Assembly (NCBI GenBank): GCA_947623455.1
Contig: OX392532.1
Span: forward strand, 29,362,792 to 29,426,791
Length of the DNA stretch: 64,000 bases
Source of the DNA: Mimachlamys varia
Lineage: Eukaryota > Mollusca > Bivalvia > Pectinida > Pectinidae
Reading direction: 5' to 3'
A program made the translations under genes and the position numbers. How positions within the stretch are numbered: the first letter of the stretch is position 1; each line of letters begins with the position of its first letter. The notes beneath the pieces are model-generated. The model saw only the letters and a list, made by a program, of their open reading frames with translations, made no database searches and was not told where the DNA came from. This document shows positions 20,779 to 32,338 of this stretch, in pieces.

Positions 20779-21996
20779 CAGTTACGTGCCAAAAGTCTTT
20801 CATTTTTTTTTTTTTTATTTTGCTATATATTCTTTGTATTTCCAACTTTTTTCAATGAATTTTCCTGACTTCGGTCATGGATGGATTTTGACATTTTTTT
20901 TTGTTATTTGGTACAAAAATATTCAAGGTTTCCCCTCATAATATTTATTTGATTTTCTGTTGTGTATATATGGAGCAACAAAAATGTACATACAGAATTT
21001 TCTACACTGCTTATTTCCGTGTGACGCCATTTCTCTATATAACGGTACAAAAATGGCGTCCCGAAAATTGGATTTGTAAATAAATTGTGATTTCTCTGGT
21101 CATACATAACGGAAAACAGTGAAAATATTATGAGATGAAACAGGAAACCATTCTTTATTAGTACGCAAAATTTCATTACAATTGATCCATAAACAAAGTC
21201 GGGAAAATTAATTGAAAAAGGTTGGAAATACAAAGAATATATAGCAAAATTAAAAATAAACAAGTGCTAATTGTAATGGGGTACTATTACAGATGTCCCC
21301 CAAACTACCCCTTTGGTCGGAACTGATGAGCCCAACTCACAATGGAAATATAGCTGACACCCCATATATCAGCGGTCATGTTGACGAATTAGGAAACGGA
21401 GGTTACGACAATGTCCGTGGTGTCCTACTACAGTTATATATAAAATTTCATTGAAATCGGACAATATATAAATTTCGACCAATCAGAAGCCAGGAAATAG
21501 CGGCCATGTTGACGAATCATGAAACGGATGTGACGACAATGTTGTTGGTGTAATACTACACATATATATTAAATTTCATTGAAATCGGACAATATATAAA
21601 TTTCGACCAATCAGAGGCCTCCATTTTCGTTTCGGTGGCAACCAAACTTTACGAAAATGTTACCATGTTATTCAGCATCCCTTAAAACACCCATGTACCA
21701 ATTTTTACTGAAATCGGAGACTGAATTTTGAAAACCGAAAATTAGCTCTGGCGGCCATTGGACTTCCGGTCGCGAAAAAACAACCCGTTTTCACACACCC
21801 CGCCCCTAATGAGTATGTGTGTGAAGTTTCGTGAAGATCCGTCCAGTAGTTTTTGAGAAAACGGTCGGAAACCTCCGCGGCGGAAGAAAGTGGAAGAAAC
21901 AAGAATAATAATAATAATAAGAAACCGAGCAAAAACAATATGTCCCCCCACTTCGTTTGGGGGACATAAAAATGAAAGATTTTTGGCACGTCACTG
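20779..21996. mobile_element. TA-flanked transposon with long inverted ends, carrying a nested element
   Basis: The left end CAGTTACGTGCCAAAAGTC is matched by the inverted right end (GACTTTTGGCACGT-like, 21,972-21,996), with TA outside both. The inverted repeat continues: 20,815-20,870 is the reverse complement of 21,184-21,245 ('ttggaaatacaaagaatata'). The right arm is interrupted by the element at about 21,293-21,967. In unit 2 of the tandem duplication only the right end survives (33,725-33,807), so this transposon contains one duplication breakpoint. No transposase frame. Confidence 0.65.
21293..21967. mobile_element. Nested element with ATGTCCCCCAAAC ends and AAT-repeat
   Basis: ATGTCCCCCAAAC at the left and GTTTGGGGGACAT at the right are exact inverted ends. 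The right end also folds with 'atgtcccccc' at 21,940 into a terminal hairpin. The interior has a tandem duplication of about 127 bp ('catgttgacgaat...', 21,367 and 21,504) and an AAT microsatellite at 21,903-21,920. Longer frames across it show no family features. The short hairpin terminus is a hallmark of a repeat I know from bivalves, but I cannot name it. Confidence 0.65.
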
Positions 21997-22449
21997 TACA
22001 TTAATCGCCCGGGCGCTTGTTTCAACGTATTACACCATTGAAGTTGTATATTTTGCGTTGTTTGTAACAGTATGAATTTAATAAAAAAAAGAAACGGCAA
22101 GCGGGCTTCCTCTAAATTAGGCATCCAATGACAGCAATATAATAGACCAGGGCGCGGGGTGACGTCAAAACTCATTGAATATGCAAAAGTGGCAGGATGA
22201 CCGACGAAAACTTTGAGACACGGACATTTTGCATGTTTTAGGAGGAAATCGAAATTAGTTCTGCGGAAGGAGAATACATTTGACATGCATTCGGAGGTTT
22301 TATAATAAAAAATACCCATCTTTCCATCGGTATTAAGCGTTTTTTCGTACCTCAACAAGAAATGTGATTTTTGATGGAAGAAAGATAGATGGGTTCGATT
22401 TTTCGACCTGGAATGCTTTCCATCCTTTAGCCTTCGTGGCCATCGATCG

Positions 22450-22542
22450 ATGGGGCATTTTTATCAAAAGTATAAAATTACTCTTAACACCCTAGTTTAG
22501 GTCAAAAACTATAGCTGTAACAAATTCTCAGGTCCCTGTGGG
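22450..22542. repeat. Half of the palindromic hAT-like MITE (unit 1)
   Basis: 'caccctagtttaggtc' to 'ctcaggtccctgtgg' matches one arm of the element at 11,217-11,448. The same half is at 34,265-34,372 in unit 2, so it predates the duplication. Confidence 0.6.
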
Positions 22543-22879
22543 TTAAATACCTAATGCCAAATGCATTCATTCTGTATCTTTTGATCAAAATTCTGTCTTC
22601 GTTAAACTGTAATGGGCCCTTTCTCTCTCGAAAAATGCGAAGTCGATTTTGTGCAGCCATTTTTTTTGAGTTAAATATTAACTTAAGTATTTAAGAATAA
22701 GTTAATCGTCCTCCTGGGGTAACTTAACTCTAAATGTGACCTTAAATATAAGCACTTTTATGAATATATAACGTAAGAAAAAAAACTTAAGTAATTAAAT
22801 ACTTAAGTATTATCAATACGTAAGTACAGATTTTGACTTAAGTAAAAACATTTACTTGAGTTTCTTTATGAATACGGGC

Positions 22880-23320
22880 CTAGTGCTACAAATGTTCCTC
22901 ATATGAATGACCTTGACCTACAGTTGTACTCTCAAGGTCACATGTGTCAGAATGTGAAAACCTTTAACAATCTTCTTCTCAATAACCAAAAGGTTCAGGG
23001 AAATGGTATTTAACCAGTTGGTACATAGGGTTGAGTGCTACAAAGTCTCCTCATATGAATGACCTTGACCTATATTCAAGGTCAGAGGGGTCAAATGTCT
23101 TAAAATCTTCAAGAAACTGGGATCCAGTAGCATGTTGAAATGACGGGCTATCAAATTTGGTCAGCTGAATAACCTTGAACCACTTTCAAGGACACAAGGA
23201 TCAAACGTGTTAAAATAATTACTAGAATAGATCGATTTTGTTGAAATATTCTATGTAAAGAATCTGTACATATCTGTCATAGGTCAGCCAGGATAATTAT
23301 TTAGTAGCCCACCTGAAATG
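22880..23320. repeat. Degenerate 'caaggtca' array (unit 1)
   Basis: Repeated 'gaatgaccttgacct' and 'caaggtca' phrases at spacings of about 120-130 bases, closing with 'agtagcccacctgaaatg'. It looks like the reverse orientation of the array at 19,078. The counterpart in unit 2 is 34,715-35,160. Confidence 0.6.
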
Positions 23321-25023
23321 TCGTTATGCACTACATTCGTGAACAATGACTCGGACGTTTTATGGTGGTCTGAGACCTGTATCATGCAGCACGCACGATC
23401 AAAATATTACCTCTCTTACTTTCTCCAGATTGTTCTTACAATGGAATAACTGTTAAACAAGATTAATAGAATCCATGACACCTGTGTGATGTAGACTCTA
23501 AACCCGAGGGTAAGATTGGTGAATTTTATCCCGAGGCTTTGCTGAGTGCTGAAATCCCGAGGGTTAACATTTCTCTGTCTAAGTTATTGCAGGGGTGATT
23601 GATTAATCTTTCTCCCACACTTTCTAATTACGTAAAATAAGTTAACATAAACTCTGTACATCGTGCCATCATCAATGAAAATGCTTTTTAAAAGTTGTTG
23701 ACGTTACGTATACTCTGGCTACAATGCATAAAGTGATGACGTGATAGCACTTGACGTTTTAGAAAGCACTAAAAGATGCAAGATGTATAGATAATTCATA
23801 TTTTATTAATTAAAGTTACAAAAATGTAGTTCTAAAGATGTTATTTATGAAAATCATAATAAAGGTACAAGAGTGATTGAGAAAGGGATCTTTAATTGAT
23901 AAAACATTATACTGTTTAATTCCTTCTCCATCTACATCGAAATAAACAATTGTTTTGTCAGTGTAAATATATTTATAAAGAATACTGTTTATCTTTGTTT
24001 GAAAAGACTTATAGGCTCAGCCTAAACCTGCTTTCTAATCATTTTATTGATACATTTGTATACTATTTCTTTGTAGGTACTTGTTTATATGTCTTGTATA
24101 AATAATAAAATATTTTGAAATTAAATATATGACAACATTTTACACAAATCTGAAAGAAGGTACAAGTTAGACTAATATATGACAATATTCATATGTTAAT
24201 GTTAAAAAAAAATCTTAAAGAAGATATAAAACAATATATGACAACGATTTACACTAATCTGAAACTTATATACATATCAATAAATATGTGAAAAATTACA
24301 CATAGCTAAAAGAAGGTGTAATATATGCTAATTTCCTTAATGTGCAACTGTATTATTCAGTACCTATTTATCAGTTATTTGTTTGCAAATTACACCTAAA
24401 TAAACATGTTTTTATAAGCATTTATATAGTTGGTGTTTGGGGAAGTCCCCGTTGGAACTTATCACGATAATTATCACGACTAGTCGAGTTATTAAGTCGT
24501 CTTCACATGTTATCACCATGACTAGTTTATATGACAACTTAACGCGACAAGTAGGTGGCAGTTACATTTTTGTACATGCCAACATATATATTATCTTTAT
24601 TTGAACAATATCCATTACGAACATTGGAAAACACTTGAATACGGGTCTGATGTGTCATTGTGTTTCAACACACACGTGTGAAACTCTGTACATGATACTG
24701 CATCACTATAGTCAGTGACTATTACTATAAATAAACAGTAAATCACCACATTTGTACTCTACAGTGACTAGCTACCATGAGTCATATTTTATTTTCAAAT
24801 GAAATATTCATATCCACTTATATTAATAGCAAAGTGAAAACGAATTTCAATTGCAAATGTAATTACCACTTTTTGTGTGATATCGTAACATTTTGCAGCT
24901 GTATACATAGTGCATTTCTCTAATATAAATATTTTAATTTTAAGTTGGAGATAGAACTACTAAATATTTATGAATGATAAGACATGACGTTTTGGAAAAA
25001 TTAGTTTAAAAAATATATATATA
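23321..25023. other. Unit 1 intergenic, no gene seen
   Basis: AT-rich and collinear with unit 2. The part 24,770-24,920 ('attttgcagctgtatac') also resembles 44,470-44,610 and, inverted, 52,715-52,890. It is therefore ligase-flank sequence that has been copied repeatedly. Confidence 0.5.
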
Positions 25024-25266
25024 TATTGTAAAAGTATAATTATTCGCGTCCTGGAAATTTTCGCATATTTCTCTTGCAATAAATCTCCCCGAATATATAC
25101 ACACGCGAATATATTTAATATTTCCCAAAATCTTAGCGTCTTTTAGTAGATAGACATACATTACTAAAGAGCACGACACACAGCGCGAAAGGGTCCACAC
25201 CCCGAACAGTTTGGAGACTGATTTAGCGATAAATTCCGCACGCGAAAATGTCTACTTTTACAGTAA
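25024..25266. mobile_element. TTGTAAAAGTA-ended MITE, unit 1 copy
   Basis: Left 'tgtaaaagtataattattcg' and right 'cgaaaatgtctacttttaca' are imperfect inverted ends. It is present at the equivalent position of unit 2 (37,433-37,674), so it was inserted before the duplication. It is similar in design to the elements at 11,115 and 63,115. Confidence 0.6.
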
Positions 25267-26425
25267 TAATGTCGCTGTTATTAACATAAATACGGTAAAA
25301 TATAACCATAATTCAATAAGTGCAATTACCATTTTTTTCAATGTAAATTAACACATCCTGTATAGACTTAACACAGAAACGTGTGCTGTATCGTTTAAAT
25401 TTAGTCTCAGTGGAAGTTAGGTTACGTAGAGAAAATATGGATATCAATACATAATCTCACCCCGGCTGTCTCAATCATCAGACGTGAACGTTAACCTCTG
25501 CGACATCCTTCTATATTAGTCTCACTTTTACTTGTAAGTAGTATGCTCTGTAAAATAATGAAATGAAGAAATCTGCACAGTTATAGCAAATCCATTTGTG
25601 TATGTGAAATGAAAATGCTTATTGCATTTAAACGTAGAAGTTTAGATAGATAGAAGGTCAGAGTCTGTGAGCTCAGCCGCCTCTAATGTTTAAGTACGGC
25701 TATTTATAACCTATTGGCAGTGACCCTCATTTGGTAAAGACCTTTTCCAAAAGTGTTGTTATTCCCCCTTATAGGCCGCAATGATGGATACAAGATGGAC
25801 TTCAGGGAAGTGTTTGTGTGATGATTCGGCGCTATGTGAAAATCGGATGACGTAATTCCCACTATGACATCATAATTACATGGCACTGTTTCAAAAACAC
25901 TTCCAAGTGTAGCCTTGATATGGCAAACAGGGGAGATAACAACACTTTTGAGATAGGACTATAGTTACTTAATCTTTGTGTCAAAAATGTTCAAAAAGTT
26001 CTATCTTATATTTCGAAGCTTAAAACAAAGGCCGAACTGGTCATTGATCGTTTTGCGTCTCTACAGTATGAAGGGCCATACGTTGTCTTCTTATCTAAAT
26101 GCAATCATTGAGTAAGTGAATTACCAAACAAACCTATTTCTATCTCTGTTTATTGTTACATTACCTCATCACATTTGCTATATATATGAAGTTCATTATA
26201 TACATGTACTGATCTGTAAAAGCTGAACTTAACTCGTGATATAGGATTGTTTTTATAACAAACTAATTAAATATTATCTGTTTAATTATGTGTCTGCTTA
26301 GTCTCATACTTTTGCAATTAAGTAGTATTTCAGCTTCAACAGTAACCATACGTTTTTAAAACGATCAACTGCAACTATTACACTTCTGTGGATTTCATGT
26401 TCTGTTGGTAGCTAATATTTTATCA
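25267..26425. other. 3' flank of ligase copy 2
   Basis: Noncoding and collinear with unit 2. A minus-strand AATAAA (26,149-26,154) about 270 bases past the stop codon is conserved in unit 2 (38,480-38,485) and is a plausible poly(A) signal. Confidence 0.4.
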
Positions 26426-28060
26426 TTAAAGGTTCAATATTTTCATAACTTGTTTCTTGATGTTGATTCTGTCTACTTTTCCATTTTGCAGACGAGGAAA
26501 AGATTTAAACATCAGATAATAACTCGGAGATTCCCCAAAAACATTGTCGCCAAGTTTATCCCAACACATTTTGCGCAACTCGTTTTCTGTAATATCTGTA
26601 CCATCCTCTATAATAACACATGCGCAGAATTCTTCCAAAAGACGTATATCCGGTACTGTGACCACCACCGCCTCTTTAACACCAGGGAAACTGCTGATTT
26701 CTGTTTCCACCATCCTGTAAAGGATCTTTCTTGTTCCCCTCTTTACTACGTCTTCAGCTTTTCCCTTCACAAACAACTTGCCGTCTTCGGTTATTAAACC
26801 AATATCTCCGGTGCGGAACCAGCCCCAATCACTGAAGGAAAGTTTGTTGATTTCTGGAGAGTTTTTATATCCAATAAACATCCAGGGACATTTTAGGACA
26901 ATTCCACCAATTTCACCACAGACCAATGTTTTGTCGTCGTCCCCGATAATTTTTGCTTCATACCCAGATACTACTTCTCCAACATGACCTACTTCCGTTC
27001 CCGCCACCAAGGATATTGTGGTTGCTATACCAACTTCTGTGGTACCATAGGTGCTATATATTATGTCACAGAACTTTCCTCTTACTGCACTCAAATGACT
27101 TGCTGGCAATTGACCACCCGTGACGATTACCGAAAGTTTGTGATGCAGCAGCAGGATTTCTTCCTGGTGCTGTAGAAGATCTACCAAAGAATAAGGCAAA
27201 AGGGTTGCTACGGTACACTTTTCTTCCTTCAGGATTTCCCAAACATTTTGAATTTTCTCTTCTACAAGTATTATCGCTGGATCTGTGAAAACGCGAGAAC
27301 ATCCTCGCACTATTGCGTAGAGTGTTGATCCTCCCATCCATGCGAATGGTCTATCTGAATACCAGACGTCCTTGTCCGATGTGAAGAGGTACGAGCAAGG
27401 GGAATTCGTTATCGCTAAATGCGTAAATTCAGCAAGTTTGGGAACACCTGTGGAACCAGAAGTTGTAAATACAACGGCTAAACTCTCTGGTTGAACTCTG
27501 GGTAGATCTAACGTAGGTCCATCCTCCCCTGATAATATATCACCGATATAGGGCAACGCTATACTTTCTGTCTTCTTAAGAAACACAATCTCTAGTTTAT
27601 TATCTAGTTTACCCTGATTGCCCGGGTCTTGTAAATATTGCTCCAGTTCCAACAGATTCTGTGCATCAGTCGGAGGATCTAGAAGAACAGCTTTGCATTG
27701 ACCAGATTGCAAGAGACGAATTGTCTCATTGAAAACCTCAGAACTTCTCTGAAGCTGCACTGCCACTGCCCCAGCAATTAAAATGGCGAACTCCCCAATG
27801 ATCCATTCAATGGTGTTTGATCCCATGATAGCGACACTGTCTCCAACAGACACTCCTTTAGACATTAGGTATTTGGCGACTTTTGTAGATTTCTGTGTCA
27901 GTTCTCGATATGTTAGAGCCTTCCTCCCTCCTCCGGGTAATCTGTGTATGCAGATTTCTTTATCTGGGGCAGCATTAGTTTTCTCTATAAGCACGTCAAC
28001 GATAGACTTGTACTGCTGTTGCACTGAGTTGGGAGAAGATATATAACTCAGTTTCGACAT
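26426..28060 (-). CDS. AMP-binding (acyl-CoA synthetase-like) ligase, copy 2, intact
   Basis: A 544-residue member of the adenylate-forming ligase family, which activates a carboxylate with ATP to an acyl-adenylate and usually passes it to CoA. The substrate is unknown. Motifs in order are P-loop TTSGSTGVPK (199-208), YGTTE (338-342), WFRTGD (414-419), the hinge block KGKAEDVVKRGTRKI (432-446), and the C-terminal catalytic lysine in NGK (528). The hinge departs from the usual G-R-x-D plus R-G-G pattern, having K-G-K-A-E-D and R-G-T. No targeting peptide or C-terminal peroxisomal signal is evident, so it is probably cytosolic. ATG at 28,060 is chosen because copy 1 shares it; an upstream in-frame GTG is not needed. 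The acceptor 'ttcttcttttcag' lies at 28,104, with a noncoding exon upstream. It is about 93% identical to copy 3 by eye. Family-level annotation is firm, the subfamily is not. Confidence 0.9.
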   Translation of the reverse strand: MSKLSYISSPNSVQQQYKSIVDVLIEKTNAAPDKEICIHRLPGGGRKALTYRELTQKSTKVAKYLMSKGVSVGDSVAIMGSNTIEWIIGEFAILIAGAVAVQLQRSSEVFNETIRLLQSGQCKAVLLDPPTDAQNLLELEQYLQDPGNQGKLDNKLEIVFLKKTESIALPYIGDILSGEDGPTLDLPRVQPESLAVVFTTSGSTGVPKLAEFTHLAITNSPCSYLFTSDKDVWYSDRPFAWMGGSTLYAIVRGCSRVFTDPAIILVEEKIQNVWEILKEEKCTVATLLPYSLVDLLQHQEEILLLHHKLSVIVTGGQLPASHLSAVRGKFCDIIYSTYGTTEVGIATTISLVAGTEVGHVGEVVSGYEAKIIGDDDKTLVCGEIGGIVLKCPWMFIGYKNSPEINKLSFSDWGWFRTGDIGLITEDGKLFVKGKAEDVVKRGTRKILYRMVETEISSFPGVKEAVVVTVPDIRLLEEFCACVIIEDGTDITENELRKMCWDKLGDNVFGESPSYYLMFKSFPRLQNGKVDRINIKKQVMKILNL

Positions 28061-29417
28061 CCTGATCACTTATATACGAAATGTAAAGGTAATGAAGTTT
28101 CGTCTGAAAAGAAGAAGAACATGTAATATATACAGACAATTATATAGCAGTAATTTTGTTGAATGGTTAAAACAATTTTATACTTGGCCTTTTTGTTATT
28201 TGTCTTTTTTCGGAAATGTACCTTTTTCACTTATACAGAGAAAAAAATAATAATGTCAATCATTAATAGATGTTCTTGTATACCACTTAATTACAACTTA
28301 GTTTATGGGTCGTCTCAAAAACTTTCCCAAAACACCAACCTTGGTTAAAAAAATCATGCAACAAGGTAGCATTCAACTATTCTAGCAATGACCAACCATG
28401 TGCGCATTTACATCAGCGAAGACAAATACAAGCGGAATAACGTATCTAATTCAAAGAAACAACACAGCGTCGTGTAGGGGTGTTTGAATCGAACCCGCCA
28501 CTTCACGGCCGCCCCGGGCTCCTACCCTTACATTATACAATGTCTCCAAAACGAATGTCGAAAATGTCATAAATGATTAACCGTTACTTAGTGTTCTTCA
28601 GGAACAGCTGGTCTCATTTACCTGTATTTTATTATTTTATTAAAATTTTGCCCCTGGTTTAATCGATTTTGATTTCGGATTTTGATTTTGTTAACTTTTG
28701 TTAAATTTTGTTAATTTATTTTTAGTGCGGTGAAAAAGGATATGTTTGGAATATTTCATAAGCAGCTTTTAGCATTTTAAAAATACAATATAATTTGTTA
28801 AAAAAAACAACGTCAGGAGACGATTATCTTACGTATAGCTATCTAAACATAATTCTTTCTTTGGCAATAAGCAGAAATTATGTTTGTGACTTGACGAATT
28901 GGTAAAAGACGATACGGCAGAAAGTTGTATGATAAAAAATTACAGCGATTAGACAATGATGCAATTTGTTGTATTATTATGTATCAAAGACATTTCCTGT
29001 TAATTACGAATTGGTAAAATACTATATGACAGAACCCTGTATGGTAGAAACTTATAGCGATTAGACAATGATACAATTTGTTGTATGATTATGTGTCAAA
29101 AACATTTCCTGTTAATTACGAATTGATAAAATACTAATTGACATAACCCTGTATGATAGAAAATTATAGTGATTAGACGATAATGCCATCGGTATGCATA
29201 TTTTATTTATCCAGTTGATTCAGAAAGTTTTTACATTACTCTGTGTCAAATATATTTCCTAATAATCACTCTTCCAAACTTTTTAAAGTAAGAATATATG
29301 ATTCTAGATAAAGTTGCTATTAAATATACTTACATTAGTTTGCAATCATATGTACTGCATAAATTAGTTCATACTTTTTACCTATGTACATGTTCACTAT
29401 GACAAGGCAACACTTAC
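28061..29417 (-). other. 5' UTR start of exon 2 and intron of ligase copy 2
   Basis: 28,061-28,103 is 5' UTR in exon 2, and the intron runs 29,417-28,104 (1,314 bases). It contains an old RT-tail fragment (28,590-28,720) and near-tandem 'tttcctgttaattacgaatt' repeats at 28,990 and 29,105. Confidence 0.5.
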
Positions 29418-29640
29418 AGTCCAATCCTAAACTCCACCGTCATCCACTCATAATATGTATTGCATCAGTGTTATACCCGATATATTTCAATACCCGTCCA
29501 ATCGTTTTTGAGTATCGCCGCGAGCGAGATTTGACGCGTTATTTGTATATTCGAGCCCCAGCTCATGAATCAATAGGACAAACTTGTTTGATGCATGGAA
29601 TAACAGAATCGATTTTATATTTGTATCATACTGTATACTG
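29418..29640 (-). other. Noncoding exon 1 of ligase copy 2
   Basis: On the minus strand the exon ends ...GGACT|GTAAGTGTTGCC. It contains ACGATTGGACGGG and GATGACGGTGGAG in the same order as upstream of copies 1 and 3. Its 5' limit is not defined; conservation with unit 2 runs far beyond it. Confidence 0.5.
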
Positions 29641-30894
29641 ATCTGACTATACGTTAATTAAATATCCAAGAGAAAAATAGTTGTATTAACATTATTTAAT
29701 ATGTTGTTCTAACTACATTGCCATGGGTAACTGCACGCTTTACCTTTACAGCGTAGCACTAGGGTATAACCTAATTTTGTGTTGATCAATACTTGTCAAT
29801 CTACTTGTGCAAGAGTAAAACATTTCGATTAAAACTTATTCCACAAAAAAATCAAATCACCCTTTTCAGGGATAGGGAAGGATGCGCATAGTATTGTCCA
29901 CGGTCCCTATCCTTCCTAGCCCCTGCTGTTTACGATTCTAGCATCACGGGTTCTAATCTTTTTCCCATACATTATATTCCTTTGTGATTGACGGACAGTC
30001 CGTATGCTAGCTTAAACATGATTTATATCAAAACCTTACAGTTGTTAGGTGATGTATTGAGTAGAATTATGTTAAAGAGGTTAATTTAAAACTGCTTTAA
30101 AAGTAAAATATGTACTGCACAACTTGAAGCTGGTATTTTGCATTGATGTTAGCTGAGATGTAACAGTTTAGAACGACATTATTGAATTCACAAGTTCAGC
30201 TTTACATCGTACTAGAGATATTCTTTGCAGAAAGCAAAATAAGAGAAGTGTCACCAAAATCAATAATTAATTAATAAACCCATCAAAAATATGCAAAGAA
30301 ATAAGCCAGGCGTTCCGGAAGAGTAAGCCCAGCAGGCACACGACGTTTATTCAACGTTGAAATGAAGTTGATATTTGGTCGTGACGTTGATAAACGTTCA
30401 ATCAACAATGATTCAACGTCATTTTTTCAACGTTGAAATGTTGTTGTTTTATGACGTTGAAGCAACGTTGAAAATGTTGGTTTTTATCAACCTTATTGGC
30501 AATGTTGAATGCTACGGTTGATTCAACGTCGATTTAACGACCTGTTTTCAATTATTAAGGATTCTATTTTTATATTTGATTAATATTATCCTGTTATTTG
30601 AAAGAAAATCTTAAATAAAGTAACTTTGTGTGCATCATCTACTGCCCAGTCATTTGAAGCCACACTGATTAATATATTGGGAAATGTATTATTTGAATAA
30701 TTTATTAAAACTAGACGCTTTTCGCTTTTATCTTATTTTTTGTTCTTTATATTTCTTTTAAAAGATACAAACTTGAATTTTGAAAAAGAGAGTTTTGTTT
30801 AAATTACTTAATATTTATAATGTAACATGATTATTTATTTTTGCTTTTCCAAGCCATGTGTTGTCTGTTTACCTCCCTTAGTCTATGTTCTTTG

Positions 30895-30974
30895 CCACCA
30901 GGTGGAACTGTAGTTGCGCATGCGTTATAAACTCCATCTTTTGGAAAACAAAAACCATCGCGGGTTATATAAAA
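30895..30974 (+). promoter_or_regulatory. Putative promoter inside the 2.0-kb transposon
   Basis: CCACCAGGTGG (30,895-30,905, CTCF-like core), TGCGCATGCG (30,915-30,924, NRF1-like palindrome) and a TATATAAAA box (30,966-30,974) lie in this order. They precede an exon with a consensus donor. Each motif alone could be chance; the arrangement is promoter-like. Confidence 0.35.
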
Positions 30975-30989
30975 CTGGACGTGAAACAT

Positions 30990-31933
30990 AAAGATGGAAG
31001 TTTATTTATCATTGCAACATAGTGCTGCATTTCAGTATAAGGTAAGTGAAATATGATGCCTAGATTATTAGAAACGTGATATAGCGTGTTCGATGTGTAT
31101 ACATGCAACATATATTTGTGGGTCTCCCAACCCCGGCACTTTCGTTTCCAATCTGATGCTTGTCGATCCCAATATATTAAAGGCCAATTTACACACTTGT
31201 AATACCAACATGAATTAGCATTTAAAATCACTTTACGACAGTCATATATGTAATTCTCAGGCAAATTAAAGGAGAGTGAAATTCATTTGCACATGTGTAT
31301 AAACCCACTGTCTGGCCTAGGCTATCGCTGTTATCATAAACCAGCCAAAGCTACATGTAGGTCACACAGCCGTTAGCAACATACATGCCTTTGTGTATAC
31401 ATGTAAGCTACTGCGTTTGCAAACACGTGTTAAATGGAAACACTCAAAGCACATACAGTTTCAGTGTACACACATCCAAAAATTGAAAAGACGTTAGACT
31501 GACTTTCTGTATATATTCCTATTTATCTGTATATGAAAGCCTATTTATAAGCAGACTGGTGATGTATAAAGCAATATAGTTTATTTACAATACCAGTTAT
31601 ATACGTCTCTGATAGACAGGAATCGCAGGAATTCAACATTATTTATTACAATAATAGTTTTCTATGTGATATTGTATTTATATATTACATCCGATATATA
31701 TTAATTTGTATGTGTCTCTTTCTAATTTTGAATGTTTCTAAGCAAAAATGACATGTATGTAAATTAAAATATCAAACCAGCTATCTTTGTAATTCAGTTG
31801 CAATACTTTTTTATGTTTTGCAGACACTGACCAACTGCCATTTCACATGTTAGATGCTGCATTCCAAGATATCCTTGCAATACATATTGGAGATGGGCCA
31901 TAAGCTGCAGATCAGGTTATCTTGAGAAATAAA
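30990..31933 (+). ncRNA. Putative two-exon transcript carried by the transposon
   Basis: A TATA box is followed by an exon ending ATAAG|GTAAGTGAAAT (31,041), an intron of 782 bases, an acceptor 'ttatgttttgcag' (31,823), a short exon, and AATAAA at 31,928. An ATG at 30,994 opens a 26-codon frame that reads across the splice to a TAG at 31,851. The ATG lies about where transcription should start, so translation is doubtful and I call it a transcript, not a protein gene. It could be a captured host gene fragment. Confidence 0.3.
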
Positions 31934-32338
31934 ATGTTACTAAAAACAGTGTGTTGTTGTCTGTTTCTTTGTTATTCTATTTTACCATTAGCCAGCTGGA
32001 ATTCTACTTGTCCTGACACCTGTAAGATGTTTTACCAGATAGATATCTGATACAAGACATCTACCTCTGTCAAAACGTCTAAGTCAAGTGGAAACTGTGG
32101 CTAGAATGTTTAATGTTGATGTTACAGTCATCGTTTATTCAACGTTGAAGCTCAACGTTGTTTCAACGTTTCATTTATATAAGATTTTGAAAGTTGAAAC
32201 AACGAACCACAATCCAACGTTTATTTAACGTCGGGCTTCAACGTTTATTCAACGTTGGACTTCAACGTTGAATTTTGGTTGGTTGTTTCAACTTTCACGT
32301 TGAATAAACGTTTATTCAACGTACGTGTGCCTGCTGGG

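Larger units (their letters stand above)
30328..32338. mobile_element. 2.0-kb TIR transposon (CCCAGCAGGCACACG ends) with AACGTT-rich subterminal repeats
   Basis: The ends CCCAGCAGGCACACG and CGTGTGCCTGCTGGG are exact inverted repeats. About 215 bases inside each end are packed with the palindrome TTCAACGTTGAA and its variants. The collinear site in unit 2 (42,550-42,560, 'gagtaagggtatcc') is empty and shows AG duplicated at the insertion. No transposase can be read, so it is non-autonomous. The interior holds an apparent transcription unit (30,966-31,933). Subterminal repeats with a 2-bp duplication recall CACTA/EnSpm elements, but the end sequence does not, so I leave the superfamily open. 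Confidence 0.85.

Noticed and set aside
21705..22358. 217-codon minus-strand open frame
   Set aside because: It runs across the nested element's hairpin end and the outer transposon's end, and its sequence has no protein-like features.
28061..28069. Upstream in-frame GTG start for ligase copies 2 and 3 (also 40,400)
   Set aside because: The conserved ATG-TCG-AAA start is shared with copy 1, which lacks the upstream codons, and GTG initiation is rare in animals.
28470..28500. tRNA-like B box (GGTTCGATTC on the minus strand), also at 40,810
   Set aside because: The surrounding bases do not form a T stem and no A box or acceptor stem could be matched. It is probably a repeat relic duplicated with the unit.
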